Shown: in pieces, positions 9,025-18,592 of the stretch
Layout: each line of letters starts with the position of its first letter
Position numbering within the stretch: position 1 is the first letter of the stretch
Assembly: GCF_900454025.1 (NCBI RefSeq)
Contig: NZ_UGQM01000001.1
Coordinates: forward strand, 5,208,001 to 5,272,000
Reading direction: 5' to 3'
DNA length: 64,000 bases
From: Mycolicibacterium gilvum
GTDB taxonomy: Bacteria; Actinomycetota; Actinomycetes; Mycobacteriales; Mycobacteriaceae
The notes under the pieces: generated by a model
What the model saw: only the letters and a program-made list of their open reading frames with translations
Databases searched by the model: none
What the model was told of the DNA's origin: nothing
Program-made: the position numbers and the translations under genes

Positions 9025-9711
9025 GGTCCTGCTCCCTGAGATCGTGGGCTCAAAAGGGGTCGCCACAGCCATGCGCCAGGCAACGCCCTGTCAGTCTTAC
9101 CAGAGCCGCAGCCACATTTGGCTCCTTTTGCTGGCCACAATCAAAACGTTCACCCGTCGGACGGCTCGGAGTGGCCGGCTCCGCGGCGATTATGTGCAGC
9201 CCACGGTGAACGGACGACGCAGAAACTACTGGTCAGGGGCTCTGCGATCTATCGTTCGCATGAAGTCCGGCGGCTGCGGTTCACCACGGTCGAGCGCCAG
9301 GCCGACCCGTACAGTGCGCCGCGCGAGCGCGGCACACTTTGCTGAGAGGAAGCTGAGGACCGTCGAGGACGTGCGGGTCCGGCAAACCGATTCTTTGTTG
9401 CGAAAGCCTCCCGGTCAGCGCCGGAACCCCTTCCGGCAACTACCGACCGTCGTTCGGCAACGATCGGCATGTCCCGTGGGTCCACCAATCGGTGCGCCCT
9501 TCGGACCCGCGCACCGACAAGGCGCCCGGACGTGTGCGCGCACGTACGGACAACATCGGGCGCAGCGCGCATGCCACTGCTGCCGGGATTCCTCCGGCAA
9601 ATCGGGCCCTCCCCACTCCGACAAGGTCCGCCGAAAGGCAATACAGACGACCTGTTACGTTGCCCGGTGGGGAATACCTCGCTGCTCGCTCAACGAACAC
9701 AGGAGGAGAAC
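9025..9711. other. 687-nt intergenic region between divergent exported-protein genes
   Basis: No convincing gene on either strand. It must hold the promoters of the PGRS-like gene (minus) and the DUF1942 gene (plus); neither shows a clear leaderless -10. Seen directly: a perfect hairpin CCGGAA-CCCC-TTCCGG at 9421-9436; four copies of T(C/T)CGGCAA at 9378-9385, 9432-9439, 9453-9460 and 9593-9600; and a GTGCGCGCAC palindrome at 9534-9543. Function unknown. Confidence 0.5.
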
Positions 9712-10581
9712 GTGAACTTCAAGCCTGCTCTGGTTGCCGCGGCGACGGCCGCCGCCGCCACTGCCGTGACCCTCGGGGGCGCCGCTTCGGCTTCGGCGGA
9801 CACCGAGGTGAAATGGCTCGGGCAACCGGGCGAACTGGTCAACGGCGCCGTCGTCCAGCATTGGACGGTCAGCCATCTCAAGCCCAGCACGGACACCATC
9901 CCCTATCGGCCCGTCGGCACCCTGTGGGAGGCGACTGCCAGCGATGAGGCCGTGGCCGGAACGGTCACGCCGATCATCTCCAATCTCAACGCCCGCGCGA
10001 AGAACGGTGACACCTATCGTGTGCTGTTCGGTGTCGCCACCACGCAGGGTGTGAATCCCGCGCCGCTGGCCCAGGGCCAGAAGACGTCCGGCAAGATCTA
10101 CTTCGACGTCACCGGCGAGGCACCCGACAGCGTCTTCTACAGCACCGGCGACGCCGAGGAACTGTTGTGGCTGCAGGCGCCGCCGCCCGCCACCGGCTCG
10201 GGCTCCGGCACCGGCGGAAGCACGAGTGGCTCGTCGTCTTCGGGCACCTCCGCCGCGCCGCCGGCGTCGGCCACCGCTGAGACCGCCGCACCGGAATCGC
10301 CCGCCTCGACCGCGACTGCGGAGCCCGCAGCCGTCGGATCGGCCACACCGGCCTCGGTGCCCTCGGGCAGCAGCGGCACCCCGCTTCCTGCAGGCAGCGC
10401 GGGAACCCCGTTGCCGGAGGGCAGCGCCGGGACCCCGTTGCCGGAGGGCAGCGCCGGGACCCCGTTGCCCGCGAACGCGGCGCCTCCCGCCGAAGCCGCG
10501 CCGGCACCCGTGCCCGCAGCCGCCACGCCGGCTCCGGCCGCGCCGACCACGACGGTCGTCGTGCCGGCACCGCCGGCCTGA
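9712..10581 (+). CDS. MPT63-like (DUF1942) secreted protein with Pro/Ala/Ser repeat tail
   Basis: 289-residue secreted protein. The signal peptide ends at SASADTEV (about residue 27). Residues 28-155 align with the immunoglobulin-like MPT63/MPB63 fold (DUF1942): WTVSHLKPSTDTIPYRPVG, LWEATA, GTVTPIISNLNAR, GKIYFDVTG and EELLWLQ are family landmarks. Unlike MPT63 (about 159 residues) it adds a 130-residue low-complexity tail of Ser/Ala/Pro/Glu with a nine-residue repeat GTPLPEGSA in four near copies (DNA about 10375-10469). The GTG start at 9712 has a strong AGGAGG 10 nt upstream. Family function is unknown; a surface or secreted immunogenic protein. The tail could span the cell wall. Confidence 0.85.
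   Translation: MNFKPALVAAATAAAATAVTLGGAASASADTEVKWLGQPGELVNGAVVQHWTVSHLKPSTDTIPYRPVGTLWEATASDEAVAGTVTPIISNLNARAKNGDTYRVLFGVATTQGVNPAPLAQGQKTSGKIYFDVTGEAPDSVFYSTGDAEELLWLQAPPPATGSGSGTGGSTSGSSSSGTSAAPPASATAETAAPESPASTATAEPAAVGSATPASVPSGSSGTPLPAGSAGTPLPEGSAGTPLPEGSAGTPLPANAAPPAEAAPAPVPAAATPAPAAPTTTVVVPAPPA
10370..10470 (+). repeat. 27-bp coding tandem repeat encoding GTPLPxGSA
   Basis: Four near-identical 27-bp units within the DUF1942 gene encode GTPLPAGSA, GTPLPEGSA, GTPLPEGSA and GTPLPANAA. The two central units are almost identical in DNA, so copy-number variation by slippage is likely between strains. Confidence 0.8.
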
Positions 10582-10606
10582 CGCCGACGATTCGCTCCAC
10601 CCGTTC

Positions 10607-11311
10607 TCAGGAGTGCGACGCCCACCAGGTGTAGAGCTGAACCATGTTCGGCCCCTGTGGGCCGGACTGCACCTCACTGATCAGCAGATCGGCGTCGGTG
10701 GTCCACGCCACCGTGGGCCTGCTCTCCTGAAAGCCGCACACCAGGGTTCCGACAGGCTGGTCAGGCGCCGCGTTGCGCCGCCACGGACCGGGTGACTGAA
10801 TGTTGCCCGGGCAGTCCACCACCGAGAGCCCCGTGATCACGTCGTCGAAGAACGCGTTGCGTGCCGACTCGCTCCCGACCAGCGTGTAGGTCGCGGTGAG
10901 CGGGCCGCCGACATCGTCGTTCTTGGTGCAATCGATCTGCGACAGTGCGTCTTTCGACGGTTCCACGGGTCGGCATGCGCCGGTGGCGTACCCCTTGGGC
11001 AGCAGGCTCTGCAGCCGTGCGTCCGCAGCCTGCCGAGATTCCGTCTCGCCGACGGTCGCGGTGTCCGCGGACGTGTCCTGCCCGCCTTCGGCTTTCGGCC
11101 AGAAGAACCATGCGAGCGCTCCGAGCCCCAGGACCGCGGCGGCCGCCGCGGCGATCGGCGCGACCGGAGCCCGATTCCGCTGCACCGGGCGGGGATTCAC
11201 CGCCATCGGGGCGTCGTAGCGGGGCCGGGGGTCCTCAGAGGGTGGGTCGCTCCTGCTGACGTTCAGCGGCCCTGTGTCGTCATCGTCGGGATGCGGCTCG
11301 TAGGAGCTCAT
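10607..11311 (-). CDS. Hypothetical membrane-anchored protein with extracytoplasmic domain
   Basis: 234-residue protein of unknown function. A 50-residue acidic/Pro-rich cytoplasmic N-terminus (EPHPDDDDTGPLNV) precedes one TM helix (IAAAAAAVLGLGALAWFFWP, about residues 53-72), then an outside domain of about 160 residues with four cysteines (GACRPVE, IDCTKN, VDCPGN, LVCGFQ), suggesting two disulfides. This resembles sensor-like domains found outside mycobacterial Ser/Thr kinases and paralogous lone proteins, but no kinase domain is present. Tail-to-tail 25 nt from the DUF1942 gene. Confidence 0.75.
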   Translation of the reverse strand: MSSYEPHPDDDDTGPLNVSRSDPPSEDPRPRYDAPMAVNPRPVQRNRAPVAPIAAAAAAVLGLGALAWFFWPKAEGGQDTSADTATVGETESRQAADARLQSLLPKGYATGACRPVEPSKDALSQIDCTKNDDVGGPLTATYTLVGSESARNAFFDDVITGLSVVDCPGNIQSPGPWRRNAAPDQPVGTLVCGFQESRPTVAWTTDADLLISEVQSGPQGPNMVQLYTWWASHS

Positions 11312-11348
11312 TCGGCCAGACTAGTGCGCCCTGTGCGGCCGACGAACG

Positions 11349-12506
11349 TCATCCCAGGATGAGACCCGATGTCGGCACACCGGTGCCCGCCGTGACGAGC
11401 ACGTGTTCGACATCGGGAACCTGGTTGACCGACGTCCCCCGCAACTGACGTACTCCTTCGGCGATGCCGTTCATCCCATGGATGTAGGCCTCGCCGAGCT
11501 GTCCGCCATGAGTGTTGATCGGCAGCCGTCCGCCGATCTCGATAGCACCGCCGGCGATGAAATCCTTCGCCTCACCCTTGCCGCAGAACCCGAGCTCCTC
11601 GAGCTGGATCAGCGTGTACGGCGTGAAATGGTCGTACAGGATCGCGGTCTGGATGTCCGTCGGCGTCAGGCCGCTCTGCGCCCAGAGCTGGCGACCCACA
11701 AGGCCCATCTCCGGCAGACCGAGCTCCTCCCGGTAGTACGAGTACATCGTGAACTGATCGGCACCCGCGCCCTGGGCAGCCGCCTCGATGATCGCCGGTC
11801 GATACTTGAGATCCCTGGCCCGCTCCGGGGTGGTGACCACGATGGCCACCCCGCCGTCGGTTTCCTGACAGCAGTCGAGCAAGCGGAGCGGTTCGGCGAT
11901 CCAGCGCGAATTCTGATGGTCCTCGATGGTGATCGGCTTGCCGTAGAAGTGCGCCTTCGGATTGTTTGCGGCGTGCTTACGATCTGCCACCGAGATCACA
12001 CCGAAATCCGCGCTGGTGGCGCCGAATTCGTGCATGTATCGCTGCGCGATCATCGCCACCGACGCCGCGGGCGTACTCAACCCGTGAGGATAGGACCAGC
12101 TGTACTCGACGCCGCGGGAATCCGCGTTCACCGTCAGCCCCGTCATCACCTGGCCGAACCGGTGCTCGGAGCGTTCGTTGAACGCGCGGTAGGCCACCAC
12201 GACCTCGGCAACGCCGGTCGCCACCGCGATCGCCGCCTGCTGCACGGTCGCCGCGGCCGCGCCACCGCCGTAGCCGATCTGGCTGAAGAACTTCAGCTCC
12301 CCTATACCGGTCGACCGGGCGACCGCCGTCTCCAGGTTCGAGTCCATGCTGAAGGTGACCAGACCGTCGACATCGGCGGTCGTCAGCCCGGCGTCGTCGA
12401 GTGCGTCCAGAACCGCCTCGGCGGCCAGTCGGAGCTCGCTGCGGCCGGAGTTCTTCGAGAAGTCGGTGGCGCCGATACCGGCGATCGCGGCTTTTCCGGA
12501 GAGCAT
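11349..12506 (-). CDS. ltp2: Steroid side-chain aldolase Ltp2 (thiolase-like)
   Basis: 385-residue thiolase-fold protein corresponding to Rv3540c. Ltp2 cleaves 17-hydroxy-3-oxo-4-pregnene-20-carboxyl-CoA in a retro-aldol step to propionyl-CoA and a 17-keto steroid, in complex with the DUF35 domain of ChsH2 (established in related actinobacteria). N-terminal AAIAGIGATDFSKNSGRS and the C-terminal INTHGGQLGEAYIHGMNG are family signatures; it lacks the thiolase nucleophilic Cys pattern CxG(S/A). ATG 12506 shares one base with the chsH1 stop (TGATG), so an in-frame extension into chsH1 was rejected. Last gene of the cyp125-to-ltp2 operon. Confidence 0.93.
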   Translation of the reverse strand: MLSGKAAIAGIGATDFSKNSGRSELRLAAEAVLDALDDAGLTTADVDGLVTFSMDSNLETAVARSTGIGELKFFSQIGYGGGAAAATVQQAAIAVATGVAEVVVAYRAFNERSEHRFGQVMTGLTVNADSRGVEYSWSYPHGLSTPAASVAMIAQRYMHEFGATSADFGVISVADRKHAANNPKAHFYGKPITIEDHQNSRWIAEPLRLLDCCQETDGGVAIVVTTPERARDLKYRPAIIEAAAQGAGADQFTMYSYYREELGLPEMGLVGRQLWAQSGLTPTDIQTAILYDHFTPYTLIQLEELGFCGKGEAKDFIAGGAIEIGGRLPINTHGGQLGEAYIHGMNGIAEGVRQLRGTSVNQVPDVEHVLVTAGTGVPTSGLILG

Positions 12507-12907
12507 CAGTGGTCCCCCAACGCAAGTGTCGCCGTGGCGATGACGTGATTTCCCAGACTGTTCGCACCGACCACCTTCACGGTGACGACACCGTCGTCGA
12601 CGGCGGTCACCTCGCCGGTGAAGGTGATCGTGTCGTAGGCGTACCACGGCACGCCGAGACGCAGGCCGATCGACCTGATCCGGGCAGCGGGCCCGGCCCA
12701 GTCGGTGAGATAGCGCTGCACCAGTCCGGTGTCGGTCAGGATGTTGACGAAGATGTCCTTGGACCCCTTCGCCTGCGCCTTGTCCCGGTCGTGGTGGACG
12801 TCCTGATAGTCACGGGTCGCAATGGCCGTCGACACGATGAAGGTCGGGTCTCCGTAGATCTTGAGTTCGGGAAGCGTGGTCCCGACCTCGACGCTGGGTG
12901 CGCTCAC
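12506..12907 (-). CDS. chsH1: MaoC-like hydratase subunit ChsH1
   Basis: 133-residue single-hotdog subunit resembling Rv3541c. With the N-terminal domain of ChsH2 it forms the heteromeric hydratase for 3-oxo-4,17-pregnadiene-20-carboxyl-CoA in the last side-chain beta-oxidation cycle. The catalytic motif TRDYQDVHHDRDKA places Asp33 and His38 at the positions known as D29/H34 in M. tuberculosis. The GTG start at 12907 overlaps the chsH2 stop by 4 nt (GTGA) and reproduces the known N-terminus apart from 4 extra residues, so longer in-frame starts were set aside. Confidence 0.93.
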   Translation of the reverse strand: MSAPSVEVGTTLPELKIYGDPTFIVSTAIATRDYQDVHHDRDKAQAKGSKDIFVNILTDTGLVQRYLTDWAGPAARIRSIGLRLGVPWYAYDTITFTGEVTAVDDGVVTVKVVGANSLGNHVIATATLALGDH

Positions 12908-13854
12908 CGGGCGGGCTCCCATGCGTACAGGGTCCACGCCGGACTGACATCACTGTCGGGGAAGTCGAGATACGTTGCACGCACGGGCATTCCGATCTTC
13001 ACATCGGTGGGGTCGACGTCACGCAGCTCGCCGAGCATGCGAACGCCTTCGTCGAGTTCGACGAGCGCGATCACGAACGGCAGGCTGCGCCCGGGCACCT
13101 GGGGTGCGTGATGCACCACGAAGCTGAACACCGTGCCATTGCCGGACGCGACGACATAGTCGGTCGGCGCGTCCTTGTCGGCCCACACCGCCGGCACCGG
13201 TGGGTGTTGCAGAGTACCGTCGGGTCTGCGCTGGATGCGCAGCTCGTGGGCGTTCACGCCGTCCCAGAAGAACCGGGTGTCCCTCGAGGACGCCGGCCGC
13301 ATCAGCTTGTCCGGGTCGAGGTCCTCGGGAACGGGCGGTTTGTCCTCCGCACGCGGCTTGAACTTCATGATGCGCCAGTTCATTTCGGCGACAGTCTCGC
13401 CGTCACCGACCGTCCAGGTGATGAGCTGGTTGATGAAGAAGCCCTCGCCCAACGCGGTCTGCTTGGGGCCGACGACATCGGTGATGTCGGCGTGGATGGT
13501 GAGCTCCTCACCGGGTTGCAGATAGCGGTGGTAGGTCTGCTCGCAGTTGGTGGCCACCACGCCGACGTAGCCGGCCTCGTCGAAGAGCTCCATGATCTTC
13601 GACAGCGGATCGTCGTCGGAGCGGCCCTGCCCGAGTCCGCCCATCGTCCAGACCTGGATCATCGCCGGTGGCGCGACGACACCGGGATGGCCCGCGGCCT
13701 TTGCGGCCTCGTCGTCGACGTAGATCGGATTCCTGTCGCCGATCGCGTCCACCCAGTGGTGGATCATCGGCTGGTTCACCGGATCCCGAGCCACTCGCGG
13801 ATCACTCTTGCCCGCCGCGGTGATCTTCTCGATACCGGCTTTCAGATCGCTCAC
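12904..13854 (-). CDS. chsH2: ChsH2: hydratase subunit fused to DUF35 OB-fold
   Basis: 316-residue two-domain protein resembling Rv3542c. Residues about 1-175 are a hotdog (FAS1-like dehydratase N-terminal) domain that pairs with ChsH1. Residues about 185-316 are a DUF35 domain (FFWDGVNAHELRIQRRPDG, then VVHHAPQVPGRSLPFV), which docks on and activates the Ltp2 aldolase. In many DUF35 proteins the rubredoxin-like N-terminal part has four Cys; here they are absent, as in mycobacterial ChsH2. GTG 13854 overlaps the end of the restored chsE2 frame by 4 nt (GTGA), itself evidence that the chsE2 frame originally reached 13851. Confidence 0.93.
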   Translation of the reverse strand: MSDLKAGIEKITAAGKSDPRVARDPVNQPMIHHWVDAIGDRNPIYVDDEAAKAAGHPGVVAPPAMIQVWTMGGLGQGRSDDDPLSKIMELFDEAGYVGVVATNCEQTYHRYLQPGEELTIHADITDVVGPKQTALGEGFFINQLITWTVGDGETVAEMNWRIMKFKPRAEDKPPVPEDLDPDKLMRPASSRDTRFFWDGVNAHELRIQRRPDGTLQHPPVPAVWADKDAPTDYVVASGNGTVFSFVVHHAPQVPGRSLPFVIALVELDEGVRMLGELRDVDPTDVKIGMPVRATYLDFPDSDVSPAWTLYAWEPAR

Positions 13855-15013
13855 CGCGGCACCCTCGGGACCTTCAGCCCGGATGCCGCGATCATCTCCC
13901 GCATCACCTCGTTGACCCCGCCCCGAATGTGATCACCAGGTTGCGCTTGGTCATCTTGTCCAGCCAGTCGAGCAACTCGGCGGTGTGCGCGTCGGCGGGG
14001 TTGCCGTAGCGGCCCACCAGTTCCTCGGCGAGGCGGCCCACTTCCTGGATGCGCTCGGTCGAGAACACCTTGGTCGCAGCGGCATCGGCCACGGCGATGG
14101 TCTCACCTGAGGCCGCAACCTGCCAGTTGAGCAGCTCGTTGATGCGCCAGATCGCCTTGATCTGGCCGAGCAGACGCCTCGCGCCCTCCTCTTTGATCGG
14201 CACGACGCCGTCCGACCCCGGCGTGGTCGCCCACTCGTGCACCTCGTCGTAAATACCTGCGACCCGCCCTGCCGGCCCGAGTCCCACGCGCTCGTGGTTG
14301 AGCTGGGTGGTGATCAGCTTCCAGCCGCCGTTCTCCTCGCCGACGAGCATGTCGGCGGGCACCCGCACGTCGTTGTAGTACGACGCGTTGGTGTGATGGG
14401 CACCGTCGGACAGGATGATCGGGGTCCACGAGTAGCCGGGATCCTTGGTGTCGACGATCAGGATCGAAATGCCTTTGTGTTTGGCTGCTTCCGGGTCTGT
14501 ACGGCACGCCAGCCAGATGTAGTCGGCGTCGTGGGCACCGGTCGTCCACATCTTCTGCCCGTTGACGACATACTCGTCGCCGTGGCGCACCGCTGTCGTC
14601 CGCAGCGACGCCAGATCGGTTCCCGCTTCGGGCTCGGAGTAGCCGATCGCGAAATGCACCTCACCGGAGAGGATTCCGGGAAGGAACTTCTTCTTCTGTT
14701 CCTCCGTGCCGTGCACCTGCAGCGTGGGTCCGACCGTCTGCAGCGTGACCATCGGCAGCGGCACGTCGGCACGGTTGGCCTCGTTGACGAAGATCTGCTG
14801 CTCGATCGGCCCGAATCCCAGGCCTCCGTACTCCTTCGGCCACCCGACGCCGAGCTTGCCGTCGCTGCCCATCCTCTTGATGACCGCACGGTAGGCCTCG
14901 TTGTGACGATCGGATTTCATCGCCGCCGCCTCTTCAGGCGTGATGAGCGTCGTGAAGTACTCGCGCAGCTCCGCTTGCAACGCCCGCTGTTCGGGCGTCA
15001 GTTCGATATACAT
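13851..15013 (-). CDS. chsE2: Acyl-CoA dehydrogenase ChsE2 (FadE29), frameshifted near 3' end
   Basis: Subunit of the ChsE1-ChsE2 alpha2beta2 dehydrogenase that oxidises the steroid three-carbon side-chain CoA. The frame from ATG 15013 (MYIELTPEQRALQAEL) is excellent to ...KRNLVITFGAG, then ends as STR-stop at 13904. Adding one base to the C4 run at 13916-13919 (G4 on the coding strand) restores VNEVMREMIAASGLKVPRVPR and a stop at 13851-13853, overlapping the chsH2 GTG. The restored length of 387 equals M. tuberculosis FadE29. So there is a -1 frameshift removing 21 residues; a homopolymer sequencing error or a real recent mutation cannot be told apart. Motifs GYSEPEAGTDLASLRTTA and NGQKMWTTGAHDADYIW are intact. 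Confidence 0.9.
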
Positions 15014-15015
15014 CT

Positions 15016-16017
15016 TTACGCTCCCACCAGGTCGAGGCGATGCGCGGGACCGCCCAGCAGCCGGGTCAGGTCCTTGATCGAGGAGTAGTAGCGGTCCATG
15101 GGGTAGGTGATGTCCATCCCCATACCGCCGTGCAGGTGATGACAGAGCCGCATCGCCGGCGGGGCCTGCGAGGTCAGCCAGTAACCCAGGATCGCGAGAT
15201 CATCCTCGGCGTCGAGACCCTCCGAGAGCCGCCACACCACCGAGTTGGACACCAGATCGATGGTGCGCGAAGCGATGTAGACCTCGGATAGCTGCGCCGC
15301 CACCGTCTGGAACGTCGACAGCGGGCGACCGAACTGCTCGCGATTGGCGACGTAGTCCGCCGTCAGACGCAGCGCTCCGGCGACGAGTCCTGCCGCGAAC
15401 GCCCCGATCGCGGCCAGCGACAGCTGGTTCACCCGGGAGACTTCCGCGCCGGCGAGGACGTCGTCGTCGGCAACCGCGACGTCGTCGAACGTCACTGCCG
15501 CCTCCTCACCTCCGTTGGCGGTCGGTGTCACGGTCACGGTGAGCCCGTCGGCGTCCCCGGGCACCACGACGACGCCACTGTCGGTCGTCACGATCAGCCA
15601 ATCCGCCTGTGCGGCATAGCCGACGGCGATCTTGGTGCCGTTGAGTCTTCCCGCGGCGAGGGTGACGGCGGGGTGGTCGGGCAGGGACGCGCCCGGCTCA
15701 TTGAGAGCCAGAGTCACCACGGAGCCCTTCCCGACGGCTGCGAGATACCGGTCCTGCTGATCCTCGGTGGCAAGATCGAGCAGCACGGCCGTCGCGCCGA
15801 GCGTGACCAGCGCGGGGCTGACCGTGCCGCGCCTGCCGATCTCGGTGAGCGCGGTCGCGATTTCGGCGAGACCGACACCGTCACCACCGAGGCGCTCCGG
15901 CACCGCCAGTGCCGTGACCCCGCCGGAAACCAGTGCTTCCCACGTGTTCTCGCGTTCGAGGACCGACGTCACCACATCGGCGACAGCCTGCTGCCCCTCG
16001 TCCGGACTGAAATCCAC
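15016..16017 (-). CDS. chsE1: Acyl-CoA dehydrogenase ChsE1 (FadE28)
   Basis: 333-residue acyl-CoA dehydrogenase-like subunit resembling Rv3544c, shorter than classical ACADs, as is typical of steroid-specific heteromeric FadE pairs. With ChsE2 it desaturates the 3-carbon side-chain CoA ester using FAD. Features: MDFSPDEGQQAVADVV start, ALAVPERLGGDGVGLAEIA, a Tyr/Arg adenine-site region REQFGRPLSTFQTVAAQLSE near residue 230 and LCHHLHGGMGMDITYPMDRYY near residue 300. The GTG start at 16017 has an AAGGAGG ribosome site. The 2-nt gap to chsE2 supports coupled synthesis of the two subunits. Confidence 0.93.
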   Translation of the reverse strand: MDFSPDEGQQAVADVVTSVLERENTWEALVSGGVTALAVPERLGGDGVGLAEIATALTEIGRRGTVSPALVTLGATAVLLDLATEDQQDRYLAAVGKGSVVTLALNEPGASLPDHPAVTLAAGRLNGTKIAVGYAAQADWLIVTTDSGVVVVPGDADGLTVTVTPTANGGEEAAVTFDDVAVADDDVLAGAEVSRVNQLSLAAIGAFAAGLVAGALRLTADYVANREQFGRPLSTFQTVAAQLSEVYIASRTIDLVSNSVVWRLSEGLDAEDDLAILGYWLTSQAPPAMRLCHHLHGGMGMDITYPMDRYYSSIKDLTRLLGGPAHRLDLVGA

Positions 16018-16044
16018 CCGAATCCTCCTTGATTCGCAGACGCG

Positions 16045-17307
16045 TCAGTGGCTGACCGGACAGCCTTTGCCGGTGTAATCGACCTGCCAGTGCTTGATGC
16101 CGTTGAGCCATCCGGACTTCAGCCGCTCGGGATCGCCGATCGGCTTCATGTCGGGCATCGCGTCGGCGATCGCGTTGAAGATCAGGTTGATCGTCATCTT
16201 GGCGAGGTTCGCGCCGATGCAGTAGTGCGCACCCGTTCCGCCGAACCCGACGTGCGGGTTGGGGTTCCGCATGATGTTGAAGCTGTGCGGATTCTCGAAC
16301 ACCTCTTCGTCGAAATTGGCTGAGCGGTAGGACATCACGACGCGCTGACCCTTCTTGATCTGCACGCCTCCCAGTTCGGTGTCCTCCAGCGCGGTGCGCT
16401 GGAACGCCGAAACCGGGGTGGCCCAGCGGACGATCTCGTCGGCGGCGGTCTCCGGGCGTTCCTTCTTGTAGAGCTCCCACTGCTCGGGGTTCTGCGAGAA
16501 CGCGATCATGCCGTGGGTGATCGAGTTGCGGGTGGTCTCGTTGCCCGCCACCGCGAGCATCACGACGAAGAAGCCGAACTCGTCGTCGGAGAGCTTCTCG
16601 CCCTCGATGTCGGCTTCGATGAGCTTGGTGACGATGTCCTCGGTGGGGTTCTTCGCCCGCTCCTCGGCCATCTTCATGGCGTAGGTGATCAGCTCGAACG
16701 ATGACATCGCCGGGTCGACGTCGGCGTACTCGGGATCCTCACCGGCGGTCATCTCGTTGGACCAGCGGAACAGCTTGTCGCGGTCGTCCTGGGGTACGCC
16801 GAGCAGCTCGGCGATCGCCTGCAGCGGCAGTTCGCAGGACACCTGCTCGACGAAGTCGCCCGAGCCCGCTGCCGCGGCAGTCTCGGCGATCTTCTGCGCG
16901 CGGGAGCGCAGTTCGTCCTCGAGGCGACCGACGGCGCGCGGGGTGAACCCGCGCGAGATGATCTTGCGCAGTCGCGTGTGCTGCGGGGCGTCCATGTTGA
17001 GCAGCACGGCCTTCTGCAGGTCGATCGCGTCGCGCGTCATGTCCTGCGGCCACACCGGAATGGCACCGTCCGGGGAGCTGCCGAAGATGTCGTTGCGCTT
17101 GGACACTTCTTTGACATCCGCGTGCTTGGTGACGAGCCAGTACCCTTTGTCACCGAAGCCACCCGTGCCGCCGGGCACATCGACCCAGTGGACGGGCTCG
17201 GAGTGACGAAGCTCCGCCAGTTCTTCAACGGGGAGCCGCTCCAGATTGAGGGTCGCGTCGAGGAAGTCGAAGTCGGGCGAGATCGGGCAGGAATTCGTGC
17301 CTGGCAT
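16045..17307 (-). CDS. cyp125: Steroid C26/C27 monooxygenase CYP125
   Basis: 420-residue cytochrome P450 that oxidises the terminal methyl of cholesterol or cholestenone to the acid, starting side-chain degradation. Motifs: I-helix AVAGNETTRNS, K-helix ETAADEIVRW (ExxR), and the heme loop FGGTGAHYCIGANLA with Cys363 as the thiolate ligand. It resembles CYP125A1 along its length, with a shorter N-terminus; ATG 17307 was chosen because upstream sequence enters the operator. First gene of the side-chain operon, with fadE28 27 nt downstream. The KstR box 17326-17339 lies about 20 nt upstream. Confidence 0.96.
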   Translation of the reverse strand: MPGTNSCPISPDFDFLDATLNLERLPVEELAELRHSEPVHWVDVPGGTGGFGDKGYWLVTKHADVKEVSKRNDIFGSSPDGAIPVWPQDMTRDAIDLQKAVLLNMDAPQHTRLRKIISRGFTPRAVGRLEDELRSRAQKIAETAAAAGSGDFVEQVSCELPLQAIAELLGVPQDDRDKLFRWSNEMTAGEDPEYADVDPAMSSFELITYAMKMAEERAKNPTEDIVTKLIEADIEGEKLSDDEFGFFVVMLAVAGNETTRNSITHGMIAFSQNPEQWELYKKERPETAADEIVRWATPVSAFQRTALEDTELGGVQIKKGQRVVMSYRSANFDEEVFENPHSFNIMRNPNPHVGFGGTGAHYCIGANLAKMTINLIFNAIADAMPDMKPIGDPERLKSGWLNGIKHWQVDYTGKGCPVSH

Positions 17308-17325
17308 AGTTGTGGGCTCCTCAAA

Positions 17326-17339
17326 TGCAACGTGTTCTA
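17326..17339. promoter_or_regulatory. KstR operator proximal to cyp125
   Basis: TGCAACGTGTTCTA matches TnnAACnnGTTnnA at all fixed positions. It sits 18 nt upstream of the cyp125 ATG (minus strand). With the second box at 17405-17418 it forms a two-operator divergent control region; centres are about 79 nt apart, allowing separate control of cyp125 and fadA5. Confidence 0.85.
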
Positions 17340-17404
17340 GTTCCAGTAAAACATGCCTCTACCGCAGATAAAAGGCACGCAGGCATCGCTGCTTGTCAGA
17401 CTAA

Positions 17405-17418
17405 TGAAACGTGTTCTA
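17405..17418. promoter_or_regulatory. KstR operator overlapping the fadA5 promoter
   Basis: TGAAACGTGTTCTA is a full match to the KstR consensus. It overlaps a mycobacterial -10-like TAGCCT at 17417-17422, which is 6 nt from the fadA5 ATG (17429). That predicts a leaderless fadA5 mRNA and repression by occlusion of the -10 region. Confidence 0.85.
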
Positions 17419-17419
17419 G

Positions 17420-18591
<1,172 letters not shown>

Positions 18592-18592
<1 letters not shown>

